Positions 26,122 to 34,193 of a stretch of DNA of 64,000 nt are shown in pieces. Origin of the DNA: Algoriphagus machipongonensis. Its GTDB lineage: Bacteria; Bacteroidota; Bacteroidia; Cytophagales; Cyclobacteriaceae. Below the pieces are notes generated by a model. The model saw only the letters and a program-made list of their open reading frames with translations, ran no database searches and was not told the DNA's origin. A program made the translations under genes and the position numbers. The stretch lies in assembly GCF_000166275.1 (NCBI RefSeq), contig NZ_CM001023.1, positions 496,001 through 560,000 of the forward strand, read 5' to 3'. Each line of letters starts with the position of its first letter. Position 1 is the stretch's first letter.

Positions 26122-26430
26122 ATGAAATCGATTGGGAGAATATTTGATTTTTATAGGAAAGATAGGTTGACGCATGCCAGGTATATGATCTGTACTATTT
26201 TTCCTTTGTTCACACCGCTTACTGACGGGATTGTTTACAAATACGCTCAGGGGCTAATTCAATTTGCAGCCACTATGGAAGGGATGCCAATGGTTCCATT
26301 TTATGGCTATTCCATGGCGGATTTGTTAGTAATTGGATTGGCAATTTGGGACTCTTACTATGTTGCCACTTCTCCTTTTTTACTTTTTATAAATTTCTTT
26401 CTGGCAGACTTTCTCAGCTTGGTTTTATGA
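26122..26430 (+). pseudogene. Fragment of a multi-pass membrane protein
   Basis: The frame gives 102 residues with about three hydrophobic segments and a THARYMICTIFPLFTPLTD motif. This motif and what follows align with the C-terminal half of the 254-residue membrane protein at 39877-40641 (LHARFMVATVLTFMGPTLDR). The N-terminal half of that family is absent here, the Arg after the TD pair is Gly, and the reading frame ends in a low-complexity hydrophobic tail. It is most likely a truncated remnant, although a short functional protein cannot be excluded. An in-frame ATG at 26122 is preferred because the longer frame overlaps the signal-peptide codons of the opposite kinase gene. Confidence 0.5.
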
Positions 26431-26613
26431 CCTGACTCTCACCTAAACAAGGACTGATGTTAACCTGAACTTAGGGTAATTTAATTAAATACTGTCCCAA
26501 AAAATACCTTCAAAATCGAAATTCGAGTCTATATTCAATATGAATCAAATCCAATAATCTAATAGCACCTCTCTGAAAGTTTTTTCTGCTTTGGCTTCCC
26601 ATTTTCTTCCTTG

Positions 26614-26934
26614 CTATTCAAGGGTTAAAGTCACAAACAACTGAGACTGAATCAGCCAGATTCCAGATTTCTTAGTCCATTGAGCTGAATAATTTCCTCC
26701 CACTACTGGTTTGTCAGAATCCTCAAAATATCCTTTCCAGGTTCCTGTTTCCCAAGCTAATTTGGACTCTGGATTGACTTTGATCTCTTCTGGAGTTCGA
26801 ATCCAATACATTTTAGGGCCAGAAGCTCTTTTTATATAATCCTGAAGTGCCTTTTTACCAGAGATCAAAGTCCCTGCGCCTGTAGTAATCAGAACATCAT
26901 CCATCAGAAAGGTACTGTTTAGGCCTTCAGCAAA
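26614..26934 (-). pseudogene. 5'-truncated copy of the DUF4440-type gene at 28161-28595
   Basis: The frame encodes the C-terminal two thirds of the intact neighbour almost unchanged (DDVLITTGAGTLISGKKAL to WLIQSQLFVTL). Identity with the intact gene starts near 26633 (ACAAACAACTGAG) and ends near 26930, so about 300 bases are duplicated. The signal peptide and first 40 residues are missing and an in-frame TAA lies just upstream. It should not yield an exported protein. The two copies bracket the lipoprotein gene at 27144-27731. Confidence 0.8.
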
Positions 26935-26948
26935 AGATCCTATTTAAG

Positions 26949-27065
26949 ATGAATCTGATCAAAGCAGCGGATGTACAATCTACCCAACAAACCATTCAAG
27001 CGGTGAAATCTCTTTCCTCAAGTTTGGAAAAGATGAAAGTGCGTTGGGAAAGAATGAAAAATTAA
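26949..27065 (+). CDS. Possible 38-residue open frame at a rearrangement junction
   Basis: A short frame (MNLIKAADVQSTQQT, ending in LEKMKVRWERMKN) starts at the breakpoint of the truncated DUF4440 copy and stops just before a strong hairpin. It is amphipathic and looks like the 3' tail of a longer lost gene rather than an independent one. There is no clear ribosome-binding site and no family match from memory. Confidence 0.25.
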   Translation: MNLIKAADVQSTQQTIQAVKSLSSSLEKMKVRWERMKN

Positions 27066-27084
27066 TAGGCTTGAGCTTAATAAA

Positions 27085-27124
27085 CTAGAAACACCCCTGT
27101 TCTCTTGATCAGGGGTGTTTCTAG
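27085..27124. terminator. Strong bidirectional-type hairpin terminator
   Basis: A perfect 15-bp stem, CTAGAAACACCCCTG with CAGGGGTGTTTCTAG, with a 10-base loop. It lies 19 bases past the stop of the minus-strand lipoprotein gene (27144). Both sides end in AT-rich sequence (TTTATTAAG on the minus strand, TTAAAAATC on the plus), so it may stop transcription from either direction. Confidence 0.8.
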
Positions 27125-27143
27125 TTAAAAATCGCTTTCGAAA

Positions 27144-27731
27144 CTATTTACAGTGATAGTGATTTGCATCCCCTATTCCAAATCCAGGATAGCAATAATA
27201 ACTTATTTGGATATTGTAAGAACCAATATTGTCTTCAAAGAAGGTGTCGTTTACATAGAAAACTACTTCTCCGCTTCCAGTAAGTTCGGTTGGTCCTTCT
27301 CCAACGAATTGTAGTTCTCCTCCACCTACTCTGGCAACTAAGGAGACTACTGGAAAATTGTTGAAAATCAAAACATCTGTTCTTCCGTTTGGAGTGGAAG
27401 GATCTGCTTGTCCAGCAAAGTAAAAGCCTACGAGGCCCGAAGCAGTGATAACAGCAGGAACTCCTTCTTTCAGGATGAAGCCTGTAGCGAGACCATCGTC
27501 ATCAGTTGCTAAAATTTCGTATTCGTCAATCACTTTAAAACGTTCGAGATCCATGGCAGCAGCTGTAGTTCCTGCTCCATTTTGATCCGTAAAAACCTGC
27601 CCTGAAAAGTCTGCTCGGTTGACTGCATTCTGCTCTTCAAGTGTTTGATTTGGTCGCATATCTGACATGCTATCGATTCCGCAGGATGTCAAAAATAAAA
27701 TGGCGAGTAATGGTACAAAAAGCTTTTTCAT
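27144..27731 (-). CDS. Lipoprotein of unknown function
   Basis: A 195-residue protein starting MKKLFVPLLAILFLTSCG, with lipobox LTSC and Cys17 as the expected lipidated residue. The mature part is acidic and beta-rich, with a segment LATGFILKEGVPAVITASG and two cysteines near the C-terminus (YYCYPGFG and HYHCK) that could form a disulphide. No family is recognised. It is a single-gene unit: a strong terminator follows, and a 429-base spacer precedes it containing the inverted repeat ATACA-N6-TGTAT. Confidence 0.75.
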   Translation of the reverse strand: MKKLFVPLLAILFLTSCGIDSMSDMRPNQTLEEQNAVNRADFSGQVFTDQNGAGTTAAAMDLERFKVIDEYEILATDDDGLATGFILKEGVPAVITASGLVGFYFAGQADPSTPNGRTDVLIFNNFPVVSLVARVGGGELQFVGEGPTELTGSGEVVFYVNDTFFEDNIGSYNIQISYYCYPGFGIGDANHYHCK

Positions 27732-28160
27732 ATGAGTTGAAATTTAAGTGGGTAATAATTATGGCTTCCCTTGAAAGCCATTTCCTATCTCAAAAAAAGT
27801 TCTATTGAGATCCTATATAAGTTAAGTATTTTCACCTGATATTCAATACAATAAACAATTTTAAAATACAAAAAAATGTATATGAAAATTAGTTTTATAA
27901 CGTTGTATTTAATGAGCTCCTATCTTTTATACTAGTTAATCAGGATGAACTTCGGTTTTCATGGAGTTAAAAATTTCTGGTTTTTGTTATTTGTACCCTT
28001 CAGGTTACAGGAAATCCAAAACGAGAGAAATGAAGATTGCTGGAAACAATTTATTTGTTTGCAAATAGGAAATATGGGTTCCTAATTGTTCCCTCATTTT
28101 TGAAGTTTAAGCAGATCTTTTGAGTATGCAAATCAATTCTTCTCCTATTCCTTTATTAAG
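27732..28160. other. AT-rich spacer with one inverted repeat
   Basis: A 429-base gap upstream of the lipoprotein gene and downstream of the DUF4440 gene. Apart from the inverted repeat at 27866-27881 I see no gene or terminator. Confidence 0.5.
27866..27881. promoter_or_regulatory. Candidate operator: ATACA-N6-TGTAT
   Basis: A perfect 5-bp inverted repeat with a 6-base spacer, preceded by TTTAAA, 135 bases upstream of the lipoprotein ATG. Almost the same block, with TTTAAA and the same arms and spacing, occurs at 37821-37836 upstream of the adenylate cyclase gene. The AT-rich composition makes chance similarity possible. Confidence 0.3.
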
Positions 28161-28595
28161 TTAATAAGGCAATGTAACAAACAACTGAGACTGAATCAGC
28201 CAGATTCCAGATTTCTTAGTCCATTGTGCTGAATAATTTCCTCCCACTATTGGTTTGTCAGAATCCTCAAAATATCCTTTCCAGGTTCCTGTTTCCCAAG
28301 CAAGATTGGTTTCTGGATTGACTTTGATCTCTTCTGGAGTTCGAATCCAATACATTTTAGGGCCAGAAGCTCTTTTTATATAATCCTGAAGTGCCTTTTT
28401 ACCAGAGATCAAAGTCCCTGCACCTGTTGTTATCAATACATCATCCGTCAGAAAGGTACTGTTTAGGTCTTCATCAAAGTTTCGAAGTGCGGCATTAGAC
28501 CTTTCCCGCTTCGCAAGAATCTGAGACATGTCAGATTCTTGTGCAAAGCAGAAAGCAGAAGTAAGTAACAAGAAAACACAGAGAAGAGGTCTCAT
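28161..28595 (-). CDS. Secreted DUF4440 / NTF2-like protein
   Basis: A 144-residue protein with a signal peptide (LLCVFLLLTSAFCFAQ) followed by a small NTF2-like fold: helix MSQILAKRERSNAALRNFD, then LTDDVLITTGAGTLISG, LAWETGTWKGYF and SGIWLIQSQLFV. Proteins of this fold are varied (small enzymes or binding domains) and no active-site motif identifies a reaction. The start overlaps the S9 peptidase stop by ATGA, so it is the last gene of a permease-peptidase-DUF4440 operon. A truncated near-identical copy lies at 26614-26934. Confidence 0.85.
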   Translation of the reverse strand: MRPLLCVFLLLTSAFCFAQESDMSQILAKRERSNAALRNFDEDLNSTFLTDDVLITTGAGTLISGKKALQDYIKRASGPKMYWIRTPEEIKVNPETNLAWETGTWKGYFEDSDKPIVGGNYSAQWTKKSGIWLIQSQLFVTLPY

Positions 28596-30622
28596 TCTGA
28601 GTCCCTATAATGATTAAACCAACTTAGAATTGAAGCAGATTTACTCATGAGCATGCTCGGTCTGTTGACTAAACCATGGGATGCGTTGGGGATTCGAACC
28701 ATTGCAGTTTCTACTTCCTGTAATTTCAGCGCTGCATAGAATTGCTCGGATTCAGCGATGGGAGTTCGATAATCCTTTTCTCCTGTTAAAAGCATGGTTG
28801 GAGTTTTTACATTTCCCACGTAAGTGATTGGGGACCTTCTCATGTAATTTTCCATTTCTTCCCAAGGTTTTCCAGGGAACCAATATTTCGTGAAAAAGGC
28901 GGGGTTATCTGCGTAAAGAGAATGAGTAAACCAGTTGATCACGGGCTTTGCAACCACCGCAGCCTTGAATCGATCCGTTTTTCCAACAATCCAAGCTGTC
29001 AAAACTCCTCCGCCACTTCCTCCAGTAACGAATAGATTCTCTGTGTCTATGTAGCCTTTTTCGATCACTGCATCCACACCTGACATCAGGTCGGCATAGT
29101 CATGATTTGGGTAATCGTGATGAATGGAATTGCCGAATTCCTGCCCATAGCCAGTACTTCCTCTTGGATTGGAATAGAGCACGACATATCCTGCAGCAGC
29201 ATATTGCTGAATTTCATATGAAAAAGCTGGACCATACATGGCAAATGGGCCACCATGGATTTCAAGAATAAAGGGATACTTTTTGTTCGGATCAAAGTTA
29301 GGAGGAGTCACAATCCATCCCTGGATTTTCAAACCATCATAGGAAGATTTCCACCAGATTTCTTCCACTTCCCCCAAATTCCTAAAGGAGAAAATGTCGT
29401 CATTCAAGGCAGTAATTCTCTTAACTTCTCCATCAGACAATACTGCCAAGTCAGCAGGATGATCTGCTCCTCCTAAAGTGTAGGCAAATTTATTTGTGTT
29501 GGATACTGAAAAATCCCCGGCGTTGTAAGGCCTTCCTAAGTCCAAACCTCCAAGACCTTCCACAACAGTTCGGATTTTTCCGGTCAGTGCCACATGCCCG
29601 ATTTTCGTGTCACCGAATTCATCATACTGGAAATAGATGCCTTTTCCATTACTTTCCCATTGTGGATTTGCAGCATCTCGGTCCAAGTCGGCAGTCAAGT
29701 TTTTAATGCCAGAACCATCTAGGTTCATAACATACAAATTGGTCACCTGGTAGCCTTGATAAGAGTCGTCAAACCCGGTATAGGCAATCTGAGTTCCGTC
29801 TGGAGAAAGCACTGGTCCTCCATCTGGGCCAAATCTGCTCGTCAATGCCTTGATAGAACCAGATGCCAAATCCAATTGATAGATATCTGAATTGCCAGGC
29901 TCTAAATCATGGTTTTCATGAAGATTCGCAGAGAAAATCAGACTTTTCCCATCCTTGGTCCAAATAGGTATTCCATAATCATTGTCATCAAAAGTCCATT
30001 GTCTTGCCGTGCCTCCAGCAAGTCCAATGGTAAAGATTTGCTGATTTCCAGATTTGTAATATCCAGCTCCATCCCCACGATAATTCATTTCATCGATGTA
30101 GATGGGCGCATCATTCCAGGTAGCGCCTTCCGGTTTTGCAGGAATATTCAGAAGCGACTTTTTTTGTTTTGGTACAAACTGGGTAAATGCCAACTCTTGA
30201 TCGTCAAATGACCAGGAAACAGATCCGGGAGGATTGGCTGAATTGGTCAGAGCTACTGATTCTTTTGTGTCTAAATAGAGTACAAAAAGCTTCATTTTCT
30301 CATCCTGTTGATTGGATCGATAGGCGATTTTGGTACCATCATGAGACCAAACCGGGCTGACATCATTATGATTTCCCTGTGTCAACGGACGATTTTGTGT
30401 CCCATCGATATTCGAAATCCAAAGATTGGAATAGTCTCTATCCGTCATGATATCTTTGAAGTTTCGTACATAAACTACCTTGCTTCCATCAGGAGAAATA
30501 CTTGGATTTGTTACATACTCCAGATTGAAGATGTCGGTTAATTCCAAATTGGTTTTTTGTTGCGCATTTAAACTTGAAAACACGGCCAAAATCATGGCAA
30601 AAAGAGAAATGAGCTTTTTCAT
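28592..30622 (-). CDS. Secreted S9-family peptidase (prolyl oligopeptidase / acyl-peptide hydrolase type)
   Basis: A 676-residue protein with a signal peptide ending in SSLNAQ. An N-terminal WD40-like/TolB-like propeller (about 30-400; repeated SPDG motifs such as SISPDGSKVVYVRN and LSPDGTQIAYTGF) precedes the C-terminal alpha/beta-hydrolase (about 420-670). The catalytic triad is visible: Ser536 in GGSGGG, Asp617 in TGEKDYRTP and His649 in NASHGLV. The expected activity is release of dipeptides or oligopeptides from short peptides in the periplasm. It lies 33 bases downstream of an amino-acid permease gene and overlaps the DUF4440 gene. The operon therefore suits peptide breakdown plus amino-acid uptake. 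Confidence 0.93.
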   Translation of the reverse strand: MKKLISLFAMILAVFSSLNAQQKTNLELTDIFNLEYVTNPSISPDGSKVVYVRNFKDIMTDRDYSNLWISNIDGTQNRPLTQGNHNDVSPVWSHDGTKIAYRSNQQDEKMKLFVLYLDTKESVALTNSANPPGSVSWSFDDQELAFTQFVPKQKKSLLNIPAKPEGATWNDAPIYIDEMNYRGDGAGYYKSGNQQIFTIGLAGGTARQWTFDDNDYGIPIWTKDGKSLIFSANLHENHDLEPGNSDIYQLDLASGSIKALTSRFGPDGGPVLSPDGTQIAYTGFDDSYQGYQVTNLYVMNLDGSGIKNLTADLDRDAANPQWESNGKGIYFQYDEFGDTKIGHVALTGKIRTVVEGLGGLDLGRPYNAGDFSVSNTNKFAYTLGGADHPADLAVLSDGEVKRITALNDDIFSFRNLGEVEEIWWKSSYDGLKIQGWIVTPPNFDPNKKYPFILEIHGGPFAMYGPAFSYEIQQYAAAGYVVLYSNPRGSTGYGQEFGNSIHHDYPNHDYADLMSGVDAVIEKGYIDTENLFVTGGSGGGVLTAWIVGKTDRFKAAVVAKPVINWFTHSLYADNPAFFTKYWFPGKPWEEMENYMRRSPITYVGNVKTPTMLLTGEKDYRTPIAESEQFYAALKLQEVETAMVRIPNASHGLVNRPSMLMSKSASILSWFNHYRDSE

Positions 30623-30655
30623 AGTATGCTAGTTGATTAGTGGAACGTAAACAAA

Positions 30656-31960
30656 TTAAGGTTTTGAATTTTTATCTCTGACAGCTTTCACAAGGAAGTA
30701 AATGACTGTCAGTGCAATAAAGAATACAAAGAGTCCTGTTTTTTCATATCCGGTAAGGTTAGACAGGAAAAACAGAATAATGAGGGAAGATAAAATTGGG
30801 ACTAGAGGGCCAAATGGGATTTTGAAATCTCCGGGCTTAGATGCCTGCTTTTTTCGGAGCCAAATGACAGATAGACAAACCCCAAAGTAAACCAAAAGCA
30901 TACTTGCTGAGGCAATGACGGCCAACTGACGAAAACCACCCAGGGCTGCTAGTGTGAAACCTATGCCTGCATAAAGTAAAATTGCTAAGTAAGGTGTCTT
31001 AAATCTTGAATGTACAGAAGCTAATCTTTCCAAAGGAATTACACGATCACTTGCCAGCCCAAATATTACTCTTGGGAGATTGAGAATTTCTCCGCTCAAC
31101 ATGCCGAACATGGAGATTCCTGCTCCAACTAATAGAAAAGTATATCCAATAGGTCCAAATACCACATTGGCAACTGCAGCTAAAGGAGCTTCTTTAAATC
31201 CCGGTAATTGATCCCCCATCACCCCCTGAGCAACGGTCTGAATCAATACATATAGGATTAAAACAAAGAGAATTCCTATGAAAATGGCTCTTGGAACAGT
31301 CTTTTGAGGGTTTTTGATTTCACCCCCTACGGAAAGCCCAGCATCACCCCCTTGAAAAGCAAAAAATAGAATCAAACAAGCTTGACCAAATTGATTGAAT
31401 GTTGGAGCAGATTCCCAGTATAGGTTTGAAAAAGAAACATCTTTCCAACCGAAGAATATCAATAATAATATGGGAGTAAGTTTTGCTACTGTATTGATTT
31501 TAACTAATCCGATTCCTTGCTTTACACCGATGACATTTAGGAAAGCTAAACTGGAAAAAATCACGAATAATAGAAGAAATCGGTTGACAGGGTCTGTAAA
31601 AACAGGAAAAGCCAATCCTACTAATTCTACTAGTGCATTGGCCACTGCAGCATCAGAGAATACGCTTCCTGTGACCATAAAAATGGCAGCTAAAAAGCCC
31701 GTGTAAGGTCCAAAAGCGGTTTCCACGTAAGCATAGCCTCCTCCTGATCTTGTGATTTTACTCCCAGCTTCCGCAAAGCAGAGCATCACCAAGGCTATCA
31801 GAAACCCGCAAAACAGATAAACCACGATTCCTGAGGAACCCATGATTTCAGCCACAATTGCGGGCAGCACAAATATTCCAGCTCCCACGATGATGTTGAC
31901 GATGTTGGCCGAGAGTCCCCAAACGCCTATTTCCCTTTTTAATCCGGTTTCTTTTTCCAC
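30656..31960 (-). CDS. APC-family amino-acid permease
   Basis: A 434-residue inner-membrane transporter with about twelve hydrophobic segments. The first helix carries the APC hallmark NIIVGAGIFVLPAIVAEIMG, and GGGYAYVETAFGPYTGF and FFAFQGGDAGLSVGGEIKNPQ match helices 3 and 6 of the family. The protein is expected to take up amino acids by cation symport or exchange; the substrate is not evident. The start is a GTG at 31960, since a stop lies three codons upstream. It is the first gene of the operon with the S9 peptidase and DUF4440 genes. Confidence 0.92.
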   Translation of the reverse strand: MEKETGLKREIGVWGLSANIVNIIVGAGIFVLPAIVAEIMGSSGIVVYLFCGFLIALVMLCFAEAGSKITRSGGGYAYVETAFGPYTGFLAAIFMVTGSVFSDAAVANALVELVGLAFPVFTDPVNRFLLLFVIFSSLAFLNVIGVKQGIGLVKINTVAKLTPILLLIFFGWKDVSFSNLYWESAPTFNQFGQACLILFFAFQGGDAGLSVGGEIKNPQKTVPRAIFIGILFVLILYVLIQTVAQGVMGDQLPGFKEAPLAAVANVVFGPIGYTFLLVGAGISMFGMLSGEILNLPRVIFGLASDRVIPLERLASVHSRFKTPYLAILLYAGIGFTLAALGGFRQLAVIASASMLLVYFGVCLSVIWLRKKQASKPGDFKIPFGPLVPILSSLIILFFLSNLTGYEKTGLFVFFIALTVIYFLVKAVRDKNSKP

Positions 31961-32018
31961 TAGTGTTTATTTGAATTCAAATTATTCTATTTCTTCGACT
32001 ATGCAGTTCTTTAATTGC

Positions 32019-32034
32019 CTCGTGAAGACACGAG
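32019..32034. repeat. Short palindrome of the CTCGTG-N4-CACGAG type
   Basis: CTCGTG-AAGA-CACGAG forms a perfect 6-bp stem with a tetraloop. It resembles the palindromes at 63124-63427 (TGCGAGTG-N4-CACTCGCA and GATTCGTG-N4-CACGAATC) in arm and loop design, which suggests one dispersed family. Confidence 0.55.
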
Positions 32035-32125
32035 TCATGGCGGAATTCTATCTTTGGCATTCCCCATTTATTTTTTCTAGAATTCCTCTTGCCCCTTGAA
32101 TCAAAATCCAATTTCATTAGACGAA

Positions 32126-32391
32126 TCTTCTCCAAGGGAGATTGGATGCGTTTCCAACTTCTGTCTCCTGTCTACCGTCTTTTTAGCTTTCTCACCTCAG
32201 CTTTTAGACTTTCCCATTGCTACTTTAGTAATCATGTTTAACCTTACAAGATTGCCACGTCGTCGTACCTCCTCCCTGCCTACCGGAAGGCAGGCTCGCA
32301 ATGACGTTTCTAAAATATAAATCTTCTCCAAGGGGGGGGATGCGTTTCCAACTTCCGTCTCCTGTCTTTAGCTTTCAGACTTTCCTCCTGC
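32126..32391. repeat. Imperfect direct repeat, two copies
   Basis: Copy 1 (32126-32213) and copy 2 (32320-32391) share TCTTCTCCAAGGG, GGATGCGTTTCCAACTTC, GTCTCCTGTCT and AGACTTTCC. Copy 2 is shorter through a small internal deletion. The palindromic element at 32250-32306 lies between them. Confidence 0.65.
32250..32306. repeat. Dispersed palindromic element
   Basis: The element runs from GATTGCCACGTCGTCG to CTCGCAATGACG, with short outer arms ATTGC/GCAAT and an inner hairpin CCTGCCT-ACCGGA-AGGCAGG (32275-32294). This is the layout of a repeat common in Bacteroidota intergenic regions (recalled, not searched). It could also help end transcription between the two minus-strand units. Confidence 0.6.
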
Positions 32392-32487
32392 TAACTGAGA
32401 AAATTGAATGGGCCTTCGACTCCGCTCAGGCAGACCAATTATTAATGCGACCTACCTCCCGAAGGCAAGCTAAAAACTGCCCACTGC

Positions 32488-34176
32488 TCAATATCCTCTC
32501 GCTCCTCCATCTTCACTGGATGAATCAGCGGCTCCAACCCAGGTTCCTAATTCCGGATCATAAGTAATCCCCATCAATACGCCAAGATTGGTTGTTGGCC
32601 GCAGATTATGTCCCATTTTTTCCAGTGCTTTTCGAGTATCAGGGGAGAGCAAATTATGCTCATATATAATTCTGTCAGGTAGCCATTGATGATGTATTTT
32701 CATAGCTTCAATTGCTCGGTCTATTCTCATGTCATAGGCCAACACATTTAGCACAGTTTGGAATACAGTGTTGATGATGGTTCTACCTCCTGGACTTCCA
32801 ATAATTAAATAAGGCTTTCCATCTTTGGATACAATTGTTGGAGTCATACTGGAAAGCATTCTTTTTTCAGGAGCTACCAAATTCGGGTTGGAACCAATCA
32901 ATCCTGTGGAAGTCGTCACTCCTGGTATTGGATTAAAATCTCCCATTTCGTTATTGAAAATAAATCCAAGTTTGGAAGAGCCCATTTTCACTCCATAAGA
33001 ATTTTCTAAAGTATAGGTCATGGAAATGGCGTTACCTTCTTTATCAACCACTGAGAAATGTGTGGTATGGTCACCACCATATAATTGACCATATTTTGAA
33101 GAGTCGCTGACGGATGCTTTGGATAAATCCAGATTTTCAAACCGGGTTTTAGCAAATTCCTTGGAAGTCAATTTGCCAACCGGCATCTCAGGATTAAAGT
33201 CTGGATCACCTAAAAATTCAGCTCTATCTGCAAAAGCTCTTCTCATTGCTTCAGCTACCAAGTGAACATAAGCGGTAGAATTAAACTCCACAGAAGAGAT
33301 GTCAGCCGCTTCCATTAAATTCATCATTTCTATTAAAGCAACTCCACCCGAACTTGGAGGAGGCATAGAGAAAATTTCAAACTCATTAAAAGTTGTGGTA
33401 ACTGGGTTCCGCTCTACAGCTTCATATTTAGCTAAATCTTCCTGTGTGATGATTCCACCATTTGCTTTCATGTAAGCCTCTATTTCTTCAGCTACCCAAC
33501 CTTTGTAAAATCCGTCTCTTCCATGTTTCTGAATTTCTTTTAGAGTTTTTGCAAGTGCTGGCTGCTTCCAGGTATTTCCAGGTTTTACCACCTCTCCATC
33601 ATCTCCTTTGAAGAAATTTTGCATGATATCTTCTGATGGATCTCGATCTGTCATTCTAAGGGCCGCTCTATACAACCCCCAAGACATTGTAAAGCCCTTT
33701 TTCGCTAGTTCAACCGATGGCTTTACCAATTCAGACCAAGATAATTTTCCATATTTCTGATGGGCTTGATAGAGTCCAGCTACTGTTCCCGGTACTCCCA
33801 CGGAAAGCAATCCTTGATGATTTGAGTTGTCTTTTATCCTTCCATTTTCATCTAAAAACATGGTTGGACTTGCTGCCAAAGGAGCTTTTTCTCTAAAATC
33901 GAACGTAGTGACTTCTCCATTTTCCTTATGAAAAACGATAAATCCTCCACCTCCGATATTTCCAGCTTCCGGGTGTGTCACTGCCAAAGCAAATGCGGTG
34001 GCAACAGCAGCATCAATGGCATTTCCACCTTTTTTGAGGATTTCAACTCCTACTTCGGAGGCTAAATAATGATCCGAAACTACCATTCCATTTTGTCCGT
34101 AGGTTTGACTGTTGGCTGGATTTGCTAAGAACAAAAAGGCTAAGATGAAAATGAGGTTGTAATAGGTACGCTTCAT
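32488..34176 (-). CDS. ggt: Gamma-glutamyltranspeptidase
   Basis: A 562-residue precursor with a signal peptide ending PANSQ. GGNAIDAAVATAFALAVTHPE and GGGGFIVFH are family signatures of the large subunit. The autocleavage and nucleophile site is Thr371 in DHTTHFSVVD, giving a small subunit of about 190 residues that includes GSPGGRTIINTV. It hydrolyses or transfers the gamma-glutamyl group of glutathione and related compounds in the periplasm. The gene follows a sulfatase gene by 17 bases and is the last of a cyclase-sulfatase-ggt operon. Together these suggest recovery of sulfur and amino acids, which is inference. Confidence 0.95.
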   Translation of the reverse strand: MKRTYYNLIFILAFLFLANPANSQTYGQNGMVVSDHYLASEVGVEILKKGGNAIDAAVATAFALAVTHPEAGNIGGGGFIVFHKENGEVTTFDFREKAPLAASPTMFLDENGRIKDNSNHQGLLSVGVPGTVAGLYQAHQKYGKLSWSELVKPSVELAKKGFTMSWGLYRAALRMTDRDPSEDIMQNFFKGDDGEVVKPGNTWKQPALAKTLKEIQKHGRDGFYKGWVAEEIEAYMKANGGIITQEDLAKYEAVERNPVTTTFNEFEIFSMPPPSSGGVALIEMMNLMEAADISSVEFNSTAYVHLVAEAMRRAFADRAEFLGDPDFNPEMPVGKLTSKEFAKTRFENLDLSKASVSDSSKYGQLYGGDHTTHFSVVDKEGNAISMTYTLENSYGVKMGSSKLGFIFNNEMGDFNPIPGVTTSTGLIGSNPNLVAPEKRMLSSMTPTIVSKDGKPYLIIGSPGGRTIINTVFQTVLNVLAYDMRIDRAIEAMKIHHQWLPDRIIYEHNLLSPDTRKALEKMGHNLRPTTNLGVLMGITYDPELGTWVGAADSSSEDGGARGY

Positions 34177-34193
34177 AAAATTTATAAGGATGA

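Larger units (their letters stand above)
31961..32487. other. Repeat-rich intergenic region
   Basis: A 527-base spacer between the permease start and the gamma-glutamyltranspeptidase stop. It contains no credible gene. It is filled with palindromes and an imperfect direct repeat, listed separately. CCTTCGACTCCGCTCAGG (32413-32430) is another element I recall as a dispersed repeat in Bacteroidota. Confidence 0.6.
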
